Source: Parelaphostrongylus tenuis
Taxonomy: Eukaryota; Nematoda; Chromadorea; Rhabditida; Metastrongylidae
Assembly (NCBI GenBank): GCA_019055375.1
Contig: JAHQIW010001913.1
Location: forward strand, 1 to 64,000
Direction of reading: 5' to 3'
Length of the DNA stretch: 64,000 bases
The position numbers and the translations under genes are program-made. Under the pieces are notes generated by a model, which did no database searches, was not told where the DNA came from, and saw only the letters and a program-made list of their open reading frames with translations. This document shows, one piece after another, positions 34,086 through 45,840 of this stretch; within the stretch, counting starts at the first letter, position 1, and every line of letters starts with the position of its first letter.

Positions 34086-34694
34086 CACACGATGTTAAGC
34101 GAAGAATTATGCACAGCTCACCCCTCAAGCACTAGTGAATGTCAGAAACTTTACTTCTCGTTCTTTTACGCCAAAAAGGACTGCACCCCTTGTCGTTTTT
34201 TACGAAGCTTTTTTGAGCTATCAAGAATCAGTTTCACCGCCGAATGTGTAACGGTGACAATGACACAGCTGTTGCCATCGGAAAGAAAACCAGCATTGTG
34301 TCATTCCATGTCTCCTAAGTCGTATTCCACTTTTCGACCTCGGTTTTTGATAATTTACGGCTGCCATTGCATTTTGGCTATTTTCAAACCAGCATTTCAA
34401 ATTACACGGTAATACAAAGGGTCAGGTTATCGAAAACACATTCTGGTGAAAATTGAAAGTCGAGCTGTGAGGTGACAATAGTAAGACTTTCTTGCAAACT
34501 CACTAGGTACTACGTCGATTTTTCGCGTGACACGCGACGCGACGCGCTCTTCAATAACAGTGTGGTAGTTTTCTGATGAAATTTAGACCTTATTCATAAC
34601 CAGATAGTAGAGAGCGACGCAAGACATTTTATTGAGTCTTTCTGTAACTGCACAGAATGTATACAGATGAAGCTGTTAGCATTCATTTCTTCTG

Positions 34695-35033
34695 ACTTAC
34701 ATCCCGACATATAGCTGGTGGCACTCTCGTGTTCCGAAACAGGTTGGCTGTAAAAGCTCAAAAGTATGACTATCTCTCAAGCTCGGCATAACAGAAAAAA
34801 TGTGAAACTCTTCCAAACTGTCCTCTTCTTCCATACAAAACTTGCAAGAGGTTGGTTCCTTCCTTTTCCTCAAAATTTGATGGCTAAAGTATTGGCGGCA
34901 AAGCCTCGTCAAAACCCTAGACGTATGTATCATACCATATCTCATTATTTGGTTAGTATTTCTCATGCACCAAAAATCAATTAAAAAACGATATCCTAGA
35001 CACTCTGAAAAACTCCACGTTATCCTAAATTTA
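34695..35033 (-). repeat. PLE-linked downstream block, copy 2
   Basis: Lies immediately downstream (minus strand) of the GIY-YIG fragment at 35034-35401. It starts with a GGAGTTTTTC segment also present after the + strand GIY-YIG near 41385, then CMRNTNQIMRYGMIHTSRVL. The minus frame stays open for 113 codons and includes CKFCMEEEDSLEEFHIF, a possible zinc-binding pattern. Because the opposite strand is also open and the distant copy keeps similarity in both directions, coding status is undecided. Confidence 0.55.
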
Positions 35034-35401
35034 GACAAGCGCGGCTACTGCTCTTGTGTAACACAATTTGAATAATGAACAACCCTCAGACAAGAAGGTG
35101 ATTCTGAGATTAGGTGCCATATCACTTGTTATGTTTAGGCAATCTCCCCTTTTATTCATTTCTGGTCTTTTGAGGTTTCCCCAAAAAGCTTCAAGGGTTT
35201 TTCGCGCCAACGTTCTTGACTCCTGCTCAGGATTCCTACTATCATATCAAAGTTCGTATCGTCATGTTTTTCTACTCTGCGTGTCCCCAGAGGCTTACTT
35301 GTTTCGTTGGCTTTTCCATCTAAGTGTTCTTTAACTCCTTGACGACTAATTTGAAATCTGGTCGCGGCACACGACGTGGTCGTGCGGCGAACTATAATCA
35401 C
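35034..35401 (-). pseudogene. Penelope-like element GIY-YIG endonuclease fragment 1
   Basis: The minus-strand product includes ISRQGVKEHLDGKANETSKP, LGTRRVEKHDDTNFDMIV and KPLKLFGETSKDQ, then after a frameshift near 35160 MNKRGDCLNITSDMAPNL and AVAALV-stop. This is the C-terminal part of the GIY-YIG nuclease that follows the reverse transcriptase in Penelope-like elements: the R...KEHLDG helix, the KTLEAF-like glutamate helix (degraded to KPLKLF here) and the PKMNR-like segment. The N-terminal GIY and YIG strands are missing or beyond recognition. The enzyme would nick DNA to prime insertion in an intact element. It is the same family as the + strand copy at 41005. Confidence 0.77.
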
Positions 35402-35404
35402 GGT

Positions 35405-36790
35405 GCGGCAGTCCTCTAATTAAATTTTTACTGTTATCGCTACTAAAAGGATTTAGTTTCCAACAAGTTATAAAAGATGATAGAAGAAAGTTTATTAAGG
35501 CTACTTGCAGTAGGAACATTACCGAATATCCTTCTTAGAACCGCGCCTTCCGAGGGAAAAGCCATATACTCACGAAAATGGGGTGTTTCTTACTGCTATT
35601 GAACATTTCATGCTGTCTTATCCATATTCATTCATTAATAAGTCATGTTTCTCTTCTATTTTTCATGCTGACAACGTCTCGTTCTTGTTCATTGCCGATA
35701 AAAATAATAATTAACTAACCAAGCACTTTGTTTGTCTATTCTCCTGAAGTGAAAAGTTACCACAAAATTCTTCTAGTTCTGAAATTATTTCACTTCATGA
35801 CTCAGCTCAAAGCCATGATAGTGACTGAAAAAGAGAAATCGATAAACTGTTTGTCAAAAATGATGCTGTACACCGCATGCGATGCTACTTTATCGGCTTT
35901 TTTTTTAAATTGTTCGAGTATTAGTAAACTCCTGGAGTAGACACCTAAAAAAGACTTTGCTCTATCGCTTTATCGGTAACAACTTTTTTTCATCCGCTGT
36001 TATTCTGTGCTGTAAGCGCATTTTGTCGTGGTGATTTTGACACTTGATATTCGTGCCGTTCTCGCCCTCTACGTATTCCTTCTAGCTGAATGCCTCAAAA
36101 AGACTTCATGCTCCGAATCAAAGTCTCAGCTCTACTAATAACTCCAGTGTGACCACATCCCAGGTGGTTAGACGTCCAACAGTAAGGCAGAGACCTCTAT
36201 GCTGCTCAAGTGTTTTCGTTAGATATCGATTTCACCAGTGGTAGTATTCCTTTCATCACATATTTTGTCTTGATTCTTCCGTCTACGCCTCCAGACAACA
36301 GCTTGAAGCTCTTACCCCATCAGTAGCTAATGATAGATCTATTCACACACAAGACTTGCTAATTTCTACGAATGTAGTTCACGGATGCAAGGATTAGCTT
36401 AGCTGGGTACTTTTGCGTCACGAAAACAGCTGTAGGCCTGTAGCCATTTGTGTCTGAATGAACAGCAGACAAATATCCGCAACGACAGGAGAGATGATGA
36501 GATGGAAAAAGAAGGTCTTATTCCTGTAATACATCAAACAGAAATGAGGAATAAGAGATAGATGTTAATTCACTTCTATAGTTTTCCTATCGAACGCGGA
36601 TTCCCAGAACGTAATGGCTTATTTCCTGCCAAAAATCCCTACGGAAATTCTTCTGGTGATATGTCGCTTTCCTGTGACACGTTTCCACACCATCTAAACT
36701 GCGCAGTATAACTGTTAGCAGAAGCCTCGCCGAAGTTCAAGTATTGAGATAACTATCCCCAAGGCAAGTCGTACTTTTCTCCGCGCTGGT
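35405..36790. other. No recognisable gene
   Basis: Short frames only. GCTGTACACCGCATGCGATGC near 35868 resembles a piece of the PLE-linked leader block (41580-41900, 56945-57290) and may be a remnant. Confidence 0.4.
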
Positions 36791-36799
36791 ATTACTCAC

Positions 36800-39265
36800 T
36801 GAAAAGTTTTTTTATGATGCAAGCCTAGTACTAGAACGTCTATTTTTTAGCTATCAAATGATTATTAATAGTCTACTAAAAAGCAGGAATTATAGTGTAT
36901 ATGCACTTTCCTATGGAAAAGTTTCCAAATTTGATCACTACAAACGCTGTCGATGCTTACTCCAGCGGCAAACCAAAACTCCCTCTATATATTTTCCTAC
37001 TTTGAGTTCCTCATCGTGAAACATGTGTTTTTGAGTCAAATTCTTACGGAATAGGCGATAGTAATGCACAATGAGAACTAAAAGTATGGTTTTCTCCCAA
37101 GGATATACTATTCGAGTTAAAAGGTAGAGATTATTGAGGCATGTGGGTATTTCCCAAGGAAAAATGACGCTTTTCCAATAAATGATCTACTCTTCCATAA
37201 CAATAAGTATGATTAAAACCCAAAAATCATTTGTATGAGTACCAAAAACGCCAGTGTATAGTGCAGGCGCGGGCTATTTAGTCGCAAAGCAAAACGCAGT
37301 TGTCTTCGCACTTATTACAGCGCAATAAGAAGGTTTTCCTATAAATCAATCCCAATATAAAATCTTCATTTTTCAAGCTATTGATTAATTAATAATGGTC
37401 TATGGAGATACTTTCCATACAAAAATTCCAAGGAAACACGAGCACATTTCACAGATTGTAACTGCACTTCGCACAATTCATACTATGAAGTAGAGTTTTC
37501 TTGGAGAACTAAGTGCTCTATGTACTAAAAACAAGTTTATAGCAATCTCTTCAATAGTATCCAATACTTTAAGGCGATAAAATTTCTCTGAAATCAGAAT
37601 TTCACTATAAAAAACCAAAAAATACCCTTCGGAGTTGGAAAAAAAACTGATTGCAAAACATTATTTTGAGTTTATGAAAGTGTTTTCAAAAAGCAGACAC
37701 AGTGAGAAAATCTACATTCTTCAAGATATCGAATGACTACAAAAGCATAAATGAAAATGGAACAAACGAATGTAATGTAATAGCTAAAAATATGTTTTCA
37801 TTTTCGATAATGTGGTTTTTTCGTTGAAACATAATTTATTTTTTGATACATGGGGGTTATCTTCAATATAAAACTCTTTATAGACATCTCTTCTGTATTA
37901 TATCATTATAATCAAACTTTCTCGGCATCGCATTTCACGATTTATTCCAAAAAAAGCGGTGTAAAGTCGAAATAGCTTACTCTGTAAGCAAAACTCAAAT
38001 CTCTTTCTAGTTATCACTTCGTACTGTGAGAGAGCAAGCTTACTGCTAAAATCTCCAGTTCTGAAACTCCTGAATGACCGCTAGTAATTTGGCGAAGAGC
38101 TCTTTTTGGAAAAGAAAGGAAGCACGAGTGCTTTTCATCTAATACAACCGCATTTACGCAGTTTTTGATTAAAGTGAAGGCAGTACTGTACTAATATGGC
38201 TGCGCCATTTGAGGCATTTGGCGAAAGCGTATTTTTTTGCTTTTGTAGCATGTTGCTGTAAATTATTGATAGCTCAAATAAGTGAATTTCAGTGGCTTGT
38301 TCAATTTCTCAAATAGCTTATTCTTGGCGCCGCACCACTCAAGAAAAAATTTGATGGCTAAATACAAAAAATTTATCAATTATAATGGTATGTTTGGCTT
38401 TCAGAAAGGCTTCTTCGAGCTCTATAACGACCAAAAGAATATTGGGCTCCACACTCAGACCTCTCAAACTCACTCTTCTCGTGCGAATGCAAAGCACTAC
38501 GAAGTTATTTCTAAAGAGCAAACAGATTTTCCCAACCAGAAAGGATTTCCCTATCTAATGCTTGAAATTTTGTTGAGAAAAACCTTTTATCAGGCGTGAA
38601 ATCTTCAAATCTAAAACACGATTTCATTTTAATCGGTACGGTCGTTAACAACAGGCAATATGAGAAATAAAGTATACCTTCAAGATCACTCGATTTATAC
38701 TATCAGATAATCATGCATTCGTCAAATTCCAGCAAAGGATACGCTTTTACCAAACGCCTCAACTGGCGCCGCCATAATGGAACAGCATTGCCAAGGTTTT
38801 CAAGAGCAGCTGAATGTTCGTTCTATCAGAAAAAAAAAACGTCTACAAAGGTTTATCCGACGACCTTCTGATTTTTCGTAGCGACTAAATTTACTTAGCA
38901 TTGGAACTTCAGTATATAATACCAAGAAATCCGCTATGGAAGTACGAACAACGCACTTTGGAAGCAAAAACTTTTTTCTTAAGTAGAATATGATGCGAAA
39001 GTTTTGCAACAAACTAAGCTTAGTTTGAGAATTGGCATCTTTCATGTTATCAAATGAGTACGAAAACCATGCAACAACTGGAAGTAATTTCGGTTTCCAA
39101 AAGATGTGGTTTTCTTTCTTGAATCACAAAATGGTTTCCGACAATTTTTTACCAAAAAACCCACTACAAAAGTCTCTTCTGCTATCTTTCATCACTTATG
39201 CTGGGGCTTTCTAGATCACTGAATCTTAAACACCTTTTTATAGCTGCGTTTATTTTATTCGTTGA
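36800..39265. repeat. Array of foldback-type subrepeats
   Basis: Many diverged units in both orientations: TTATTACAGCGCAATAAGAAGG (37313), TATCGAATGACTACAAAAGC (37725), TCATCGTGAAACATGTGTTTTT (37012), CTTTTGTAGCATGTTGCTGTAA (38241), TTTTAATCGGTACGGTCGTTA (38627). I could not resolve single elements, and several insertions are probably nested. The open frame 38282-38599 lies within these units and looks fortuitous. Confidence 0.5.
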
Positions 39266-39269
39266 AAAA

Positions 39270-40320
39270 ATTGGTATCAAGAAGATCTTCCCGTTCAGGT
39301 TTGAAACAGTGTGTTTTCCTTATTATTGTTATGGGCTTGCTTCTCTATATTGACGTAGCATCCGTGACTGCTCTTTCGTAACTATTTGAAATGGCTATCT
39401 TTTGCTCCAAACGTGCTGACTCTTCCCTCTCCTCACTTCCCGTGCAAATACTTGTAGCCATTCCGTACATGTTTCAAAAGAGTGACCTTTTCGTGTGTGG
39501 GAGGTGGGAAGAAAGCTAATGCACTAATATGTTTTATATTACCTGGTGTGTGATGCCATTTTGTTATGTGGCCACTTTCAGATTGATAAATTTGAACGTT
39601 CAGTAATCTATGCCAGTTCTCCCTAGGCTTCTTCTGTGTAAACTCAGTATGTCTGACTGTCTCTTAAAAAGATCAAAACATATGTCAACCTCCTCCTGTG
39701 TCGAGCAGATGATGAGGCAATCATGTACGTATCGACAATAGATTAATGGGCCACGACAACGAACTGTAAAGTTCACTCTGGACATAAAAACAATAACAAG
39801 GCCTGGTGCCAATCGTTGCTCCATTGCCAACCCTCTAATTTGTACATAGTATGTCCCCCACTACCTGAACATTGAACAACTCAGGCGCGCCCTGAAAAGA
39901 GTCATGAGCTGCTGAATTAACATGCCATGCATGAATACTTTCACCTAATTTTCTACCAGCAATTCGTGAATTGCTTGTAGTGCGGAGTCATTCGATTCGT
40001 TCGTGTAAAAAGCAGTAAAATCGAACGATTTTATTATATACGTTTGATTTAGCTGTGCACGATTTAGGTGTTCTAGAGAAATTTTGGTGTTAGCTAGATG
40101 GGTTGGTATGAATTCTAATAGCTGTGACAAAATGAGGCTTAAAACCACCCTATCCTACCCGTCGATCTGCCTACGCAGCTAATGAGCGGTCTAACTTCGA
40201 ATGTTGAAGGATCAATAGATTCTAGATCGCTATTGGAGGTGAGCTTCTGTGTTTTGATGAGTGTGTAAAACGGGACAAGTTGGTAATTCATTCTTATGTT
40301 GACGGAATATCAATTATTGT
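39270..40320 (-). pseudogene. Penelope-like element reverse transcriptase pseudogene
   Basis: Blocks in PLE order: VPFYTLIKTQKL and EVRPLISCVG with STGRIGW (about 40300-40140); LSQLLEFIPTHLANTKISLE; motif A SFDFTAFYTNESND with its aspartate at 40020-40022; then after a stop and frameshift, motif B LAMEQRLAPG (39825); motif C YCRYVHDCLIIC at 39737-39700; and a thumb-like stretch (FLNVQIYQSESG-like, ITKWHHTP) to about 39400. Motif C normally reads YVDD; here a single G-to-C change gives YVHD, so a catalytic aspartate is lost. At least three frame breaks are visible (near 40145, 39943 and 39600). This polymerase would copy the element's RNA, and in hammerhead-carrying PLEs it is the presumed partner of the ribozyme. 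The downstream GIY-YIG is not found in line. Confidence 0.82.
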
Positions 40321-40414
40321 GCAACAGCTGCCCTTGCTGTGCTGACCTACTCTCTATTCAGTTTCTGGTGATGCGTTTCATATTGTTTTATAAGAATGGT
40401 ATTGATTTATTAGG

Positions 40415-40725
40415 GGCGTATGTGGCGCAGCGCTTAGAGGTGCACTGCGTCGCACACGAGGTCGATGGTGCGATTCCACGCATGTAGTTCACCAAGCCAT
40501 CCATCCTTCCGGAATTGGTAAATCGGTGCCAGGCGGGCCTCAGACTTTTCTGATAGGATACGCAGCAGTGACTCGATACAGCCGGAGGTCATCGCGAGTC
40601 ATTGTAGAGGCCAGATATGCAATCAATCGCCTCAAGCAAAGTTGAGAACTAAAGGCGAATGCATGGCGCATCCCACATGGATTGATCAACGCCGAGAGCT
40701 TCATCCTTAATTCTTTATTGTGATC
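40415..40725 (+). repeat. tRNA-derived SINE, copy 7 (best preserved)
   Basis: The head ATGTGGCGCAGCGCTTAGAGG, CTGCGTCGCACACGAGGTCG and B-box GGTGCGATTCCACGC is followed by the full body: CACCAAGCCATCCATCC, GGTAAATCGGTGCC, CCGGAGGTCATCGCGAGTC, GAGGCCAGATATGCAATC, GGCGCATCCCACATGGATTG and ACGCCGAGAGCTTCATCCTT. About 300 bp, which probably approximates the active form. Confidence 0.82.
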
Positions 40726-40729
40726 TATA

Positions 40730-41000
40730 TTCCTCATCGGTTGATGGCCGATAAAGGGTGAAATCCTGAAGATGTTTTATCAAGATGAGGTAATTCATAA
40801 CGAATGAAATAGACGCAGCTATAAAAGGTGTCTAGGAAACAGTGGTCTGGAAAGCTCCGTTAGAGTCATAGAAATTCCTCCTGTTAACATCCGTGGCTGC
40901 TGGGTAGGATTGCCTGTACGACAGTCTTCCAAAGATTGACAATTGTAAAGTAAACCCTAATGGCAGAGAAGTAGATTGCATGAGTTCGGGTACAATACAC
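40730..41000. other. No recognisable gene
   Basis: Spacer between the SINE and the GIY-YIG fragment. It may hold decayed PLE sequence, but no motif is readable. Confidence 0.4.
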
Positions 41001-41004
41001 CTGA

Positions 41005-41374
41005 TCTCTTGGTAACATGCAGTAAAGAATACATTGTCGGCACAGGAAGACCATTTTGAATCTGCGTCAAAGAACACGTAGATGGGAAAGCTAACAGCGA
41101 AGCAAGTAGGCCTTTGGGTGCACACAGGTTAGAAGAACATGACGATATGCACTCTGATATGGTAGTAATATTCCTGGAGCGAGAGTCAAGAATATCGGCG
41201 CGAAAAACACTTGAAGCTTTTTGTATAAACCGCAAAAGACCAGAAATGAATAGGAGGGGAGAATGCCTGAACACAACAAGTGATATGGCACCTAATCTGA
41301 GATTTGTCTTTGAGTCTGAGGATGGTTTATTACTCAAATTCTGGCACACAAGACCCGTGGCCGCTCTCGTATAA
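41005..41374 (+). pseudogene. Penelope-like element GIY-YIG endonuclease fragment 2
   Basis: The plus-strand product reads KEYIVGTGRPF (the EYIGETGR strand), a stop, then ICVKEHVDGKANSEASRPLG, AHRLEEHDDMHSDMVV, SRISARKTLEAFCINRKRPE and MNRRGECLNTTSDMAPNL, ending AVAALV-stop at 41372-41374. The conserved arginine (GR) and the KTLEAF glutamate are both present, so the catalytic core is nearly whole apart from the in-frame stop near 41055. The GIY strand upstream is unreadable. Orientation is opposite to the RT remnant at 39270-40320, so the two are not parts of one linear copy. It shares its C-terminus and downstream block with the fragment at 35034. Confidence 0.8.
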
Positions 41375-41910
41375 CTCTGAGCAAGGTGGAGTTTTTCATA
41401 ATGACTAAACTGTTGATTTCTTTTCTATTGGAATTTTGATGTATGCGAAATATTAACCAAGTAATCACAAATGGTATAATTTACGCGCCTAGGCTCTGAC
41501 GAAGGCGTTGTCGGCAAAACGTTATCCGTCATATTTCGAGGGAAAAGAGGTACCATTCTCTTGTAAGCTTTAAATAAAGAAAAGGACACGTCGGTTGTAT
41601 CGACACAGCGTTTCACTAAACAAAATTCTCTGTTCTCAGCCTCTATATAAGCCTAGCCCGAATCACCAAACTGCACTTCTGCAACCCTTCACTGCGGTCT
41701 ACGATGTTCATCGAAGCGTCTGAGTCCGGCCGTCTTCCACTGTAAACCATGACATTTTCGGACTCAAATGCGAACAAAAACTATCGATAGTAGAACAGTG
41801 CAAATGCTTCCAAATGAACATTGAAACAATCTAATGTTTATCATAAATTATATTTCACACTGCACGCTATGCTTCTTCCTCAAAAGCTCATAACATATCT
41901 CTATTACTAG
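41375..41910 (+). repeat. PLE-linked downstream and leader block
   Basis: 41385-41570 is the diverged relative of the blocks at 33025 and 34695 (MRNINQVITNGIIYAPRL in the + frame). 41580-41900 matches the minus strand of 56945-57290: GGTTGTATCGACACAGCGTT, TAAACAAAATTCT, CTCTATATAAGCCTAGCC, CTTTGAAACA-like and CACACTGCACGCTATGC. The shared CTATATA(A/T)GCC resembles a TATA box. The position after an endonuclease end suits the long repeat that PLE copies carry at their ends or between tandem copies, but that role is an inference. Confidence 0.6.
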
Positions 41911-41914
41911 TAGA

Positions 41915-43640
41915 CTTTGAAAATTGTAACTCCCATAAAGTTTCAAAAAACTTTGCTCTCCTGCATAAGGTTACTAGGTTCTATATCACATGTGCTTTAC
42001 TAAAGACCATATTCATTGTTACACCGTTTGTCGCTAGTTAAACATACTAGCTTTACGCGATCTCCCTCCATAGTCTATATGCCCTCCTTGTCCTGTTCCA
42101 TCTTTTCATATAACTTTAATGAAAGCATGTGCAGATGTTTTCAGAAATCCATCAAAACATAGAAGACACAACCTTCTCCTTTCATTTGATATCATTCTCC
42201 ACTGCCCATCAAAGTAATTTCTTTATCTATTGTTTATTTGAGAGCAACGTATGCTTTGAATTACTTATGGTTGTTGTGCGCGAAACGAAACCGCATACTA
42301 TTCGAAAACCGAAGCCTAATACTTCGGCAGTATGTCAATGCTGAGGCTAAAATGAAAGAATCCCATGCCTTGCTAAAACGTTTGCTTATGTTGAAGAAGG
42401 AGGAGGGCCTTGTTGACGATGAAGTCAAAGAAAGCGCTGTTTTTTTCGAGATGCAGTTTTGAAGACAGTGATGCAGATGATGAAGCACGCGGTACTACTA
42501 ATGATACCGATGCCCTGGGCGGCTGGCAAAGTCTTGTGATTTCGCCTGCAATCCCACTCGCCGATGAACGTCGGGCTGTTGTTCGGTACAGTGCATTGTT
42601 GGGTGTGAAAGGTCAGTTGGCTACAACAAACATTTCATGAAATCTATTAAGGAATTGATTATGGATCACACAATTATTTATGATTGGCAAAAGAATGCTA
42701 TTCAAGAAGAGGCAACGATTGATCGATTTTGAGGTGGAAAAACTCGTTGGCTTCTGCTATAATCCCTTGACAAGTACACGGAAATTGCGTGCGTCGACCT
42801 CAGCGTGTTCAGATGAAAGCTTCGCTATTTCTAGAAAAAATTAGATTTTTATAATCACAAAGGAGAATGTAGCTGTCGCTGAATGGTGAAATACGGTAGG
42901 CTATAAGTAACTCAAGCACCCTTATAGATTTTCCAGCATCCTACTTTTTCCAAGAAAAGACTAAATGAATGCGAATAGATCATATTTTTATTGTTGCTGA
43001 ATTTCTTGTCCTCTCTTGCTTATATTTGTTCATATATCAATCATTCTTAATCTATTCCTTGAGCGAAAAGCAATTCATTCTGATAGATAGCCGTAATTGA
43101 AGCCTCACTGTAAACATTTTCCAAAGTCTGTAAGAATGAATAAAGCCTTACCGAAGTTAAGCAAGGTCATCCAACGACTGAAATTAGTGATAACACAATG
43201 TCATTGTACGCTGTGCTACCACCACTTACGTCTCCCCTCCCTGCAACAAAATAGGGCTCAGTGTGGGCCGTGGGCCACTGATGAAGAGAGCAGAGATTTT
43301 GAAGTGACAGCTTCGGTATGGATTTGAGCATTCCTATGTACAATGCAGAGATAGTTAATAATCTAATCATTTTATACTTCTAAAGTCAAATTGCACGGTA
43401 TAAATTTGTCCAATAATCGATTTATCAAACTGCACTTCTAAAATAAAATATTAGGTCATAAATCTTTAGTCTTGGTATCCTCTCATCTCATGCAACACTC
43501 GAAGTCACTTTAGTGATTGATAATAGGAGAACAATGAGAAGTTAGTAGAAATTGATACTGCACACTGCATGCAATCTCAATTCGTTCAAAGCTCTAGATA
43601 TTTTTTTGTTTACTAGTGCACCTCATATGTTGGCATTCGC
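41915..43640 (+). other. Unassigned; possible degraded exon at 42237-42640
   Basis: Two overlapping plus frames at 42238-42462 and 42410-42640 have even codon use and plausible protein texture (KMKESHALLKRLLMLKKEEG; DSDADDEARGTTNDTDALGG). They are joined only by a frameshift. No family is recognised and no second copy is seen. It could be an exon of a host gene or an unknown element. Confidence 0.3.
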
Positions 43641-43644
43641 TGCT

Positions 43645-44350
43645 TTTCCATTATATACCGACAAATGAATAAACGATCCCATTCGCACTTTCGAAAAATT
43701 TGCAGAAAAGTCTTAGGCATCATTCGAAAGCTTGAATTGCTGACTAGAGCTGTAGGTGGGCGATTTTTCAAAAACGCCAATTTATTACGAGGTAAAATCT
43801 AAAATAAAACTATGTTTCACTCCATCACGCAAGTTTTTTCTCATCAGGCTGACATTTTGCTAGACAAAACTCCTTTCCTAGACTGCTAGTACACTCTCGA
43901 TAACAAAAGTTTTGGAGAACTCAAAAATGTGCTTTTTACCGTGGAAAAGCTTTCTTGATAGCGCTGTCGAAGAGAGAAAACATTTGTGTTTTTTACCACT
44001 CCGGACAAAGTTCTTTCTTCAGACTATCAACCATTTGATGGCGCAAGATCTAAAGGTTGCAACGCTTTGTTTACTTTCTGGAGAGACCGTTTCGTTGCCG
44101 TGTGGAGGGGAAATTTAGAATTTGCACAAATACGTTATTATTTGTTCTTTGGCCAGTTTAAAGAACTCGGTGTGGGTGGCAGGACGGCTGACGCCATGAT
44201 CGATCGAGTTTCTCACTTGAAAGTGTGATGCTTTTTATTCTGTTAAGAATCGCTTCTCGGTTTTGAGGGAAATTCCAGACTGAACGTATGACTTTGATGC
44301 TTCAAGATCTTCTATACACGTTCGGGTGTTTTTCGAATGATTTTTTTCAA
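43645..44350. mobile_element. Foldback element 7, partly decayed
   Basis: The left terminus CCATTATATACCGACAAATGAAT (43649) matches the foldback end. The arm continues with GGCATCATTCGAAAGCTTGAAT, CATCACGC...GCTAGACAAAACTCC, TTGCAACGCTTTG (44058) and TCTGGAGAGACCGTTTCGTTG. An inner GGCCAGTTTAAAGAACTC region follows. The right arm is hard to follow. Open frames at 43912-44228 are arm sequence, not a gene. Confidence 0.52.
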
Positions 44351-44757
44351 GGAATTGATTTCTCAATCAAAAAAAGTAGATTGTTAATACGTACAGGCGC
44401 TGTGCTCACAAAATCTTTGAATCGTAATACATGAATGATTTTAGCAGCATAAAATTGTGATAAAACGATTATTTGACGATTTATTCTTTCATGGTAATAA
44501 TGGAACCGAGTTAATGCTGGAGTAAGAAATAGAAGAAGTATGACAATATGGACAACATTTAAAATTGATATGATTGTTTGAGAATGTTTACTAGTAATTT
44601 GAAATATGTTCTTTTCCTAATTGTCGGGAGTCTTTCTGCAAAATTCTATAACGACCGCTAGCCTTTCTGAAGTCTCTCTCATCATTGTTTACCATTTACT
44701 GACAATAAAATCTCCGTTAATGGCTGCAAAAATCAAAATTTCAAGCAGAATTCTTCT

Positions 44758-45215
44758 CATTTAACCGCTTTTTGCGGCAGGATGATGTTTATAGACATAC
44801 TCAATGATGTTGAGTGATCTGCAAAACTTTTGCGTCAATCGGAACTTGAATCCGCAATGAATTCTATTCAAGGGCGCGTGTTGCATATGTTTTGGACATC
44901 ATTTAGCACATCGTTTATGTTTATAACACCGTGACACTGCTAGAAGCGGTTGAATGGAAGTTATTCTGTATGATCATTGGAAGCCACATCTCTGTCAGCG
45001 TAAATGGGTTTAATGTCGGCATCGAATACACAGGCCATACTGTTGACGGTAAGTTGTTAACAGATGGATACGTTGTAGCCTGGAAAGAGTGATGGAAATT
45101 GAGAGTCAGTAGTGCAAGAGTCAGAGCATGCGCCCTCAGATAGGATAAAATGTAGGTTCGAGTCTTACCTATTGAAGAAGATTTGCACATCACTCAACAT
45201 TATTCGGTAAATTCA
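44758..45215 (+). mobile_element. Terminal-inverted-repeat element with tRNA-like core, copy 1
   Basis: The left end TTTAACCGCTTTTTGCGGCA...AATGATGTTGAGTGATCTGCAAAA (44760-44829) is mirrored by TTTGCACATCACTCAACATT at 45183-45202. Just inside the right end lies a tRNA-like module: GTAGTGCAAGAGTCAGAGCATGCG (A-box-like, 45108) and GGTTCGAGTCTTACCT (a strong B-box, 45153). The interior has CTGTCAGCGTAAATGGGTTTAATG, also found at 63657. There is no coding capacity. Related copies are at 52315, 63356 and 63640. Confidence 0.68.
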
Positions 45216-45579
45216 AATTTTGTTAGAAAACGACGCATTGTCCTTCTAGCGCGAAGAGAAAAACTTTGCTCCGTCATTGGATAGGTAGATTGATCAAAGA
45301 GATCTTCATAGCCATGCAATTTGTTTGTAATAACAAGGCAAATCCTAGATGATGCTTTGTGATTACAAATATCGTTACGGGACGTCATCGTTACGCAAAG
45401 ATAAACTCTATCTTCGAGATTTTTCTACAGATATTTTTAGTAAGTTCTAGCCCTATTAGCAATTTTATAACAATAATTTTCAGAAATCTGATAACATATT
45501 TTGGGCCTTTGATGAGGTGTTTTATGGCACTGATATAAAGCTAGACGTATGTTTTGATCTTTTAACCTTATTCGGCCTC

Positions 45580-45840
45580 TGTCGCACACCGCGTGTGCGG
45601 CTGAGAGGAGCGGCGGCGCGACGGGGCGGAGTCTGTACTATCAGCTTTGCGATGGAGATATGGTAGTTTGTTTGATAATCTGAGCTACTAAGAAAATATT
45701 ATAGTGATGAAATGATGAAATATAACAGGAGATACTTCGATAAAAGTTTTATATCTTGAAACAGGAACTATCTATCAAAAAATTATCCAAGTTTTCAACG
45801 GAAAAAGCAATTATTGTGAAAAGGAACTTCATTCCAGCTG
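45580..45840. repeat. Dispersed repeat with GC-rich end, copy 2
   Basis: Matches 23885-24110: a GC-rich block (GTGTGCGGCTGAGAGG, GCGGCGGCGCGACGGGGCGG), then GTCTGTACTATCAGC and TAGTGATGAAATGATGAAAT. Family unknown. Confidence 0.5.

Noticed and set aside
39270..41374. One linear PLE containing both the reverse transcriptase and the GIY-YIG domain
   Set aside because: The two lie on opposite strands with a SINE between them, so they belong to different insertions or to a rearranged copy.
45100..45190. Possible tRNA gene (strong B-box)
   Set aside because: It lies inside an inverted-repeat element with copies elsewhere, and a full cloverleaf cannot be formed.
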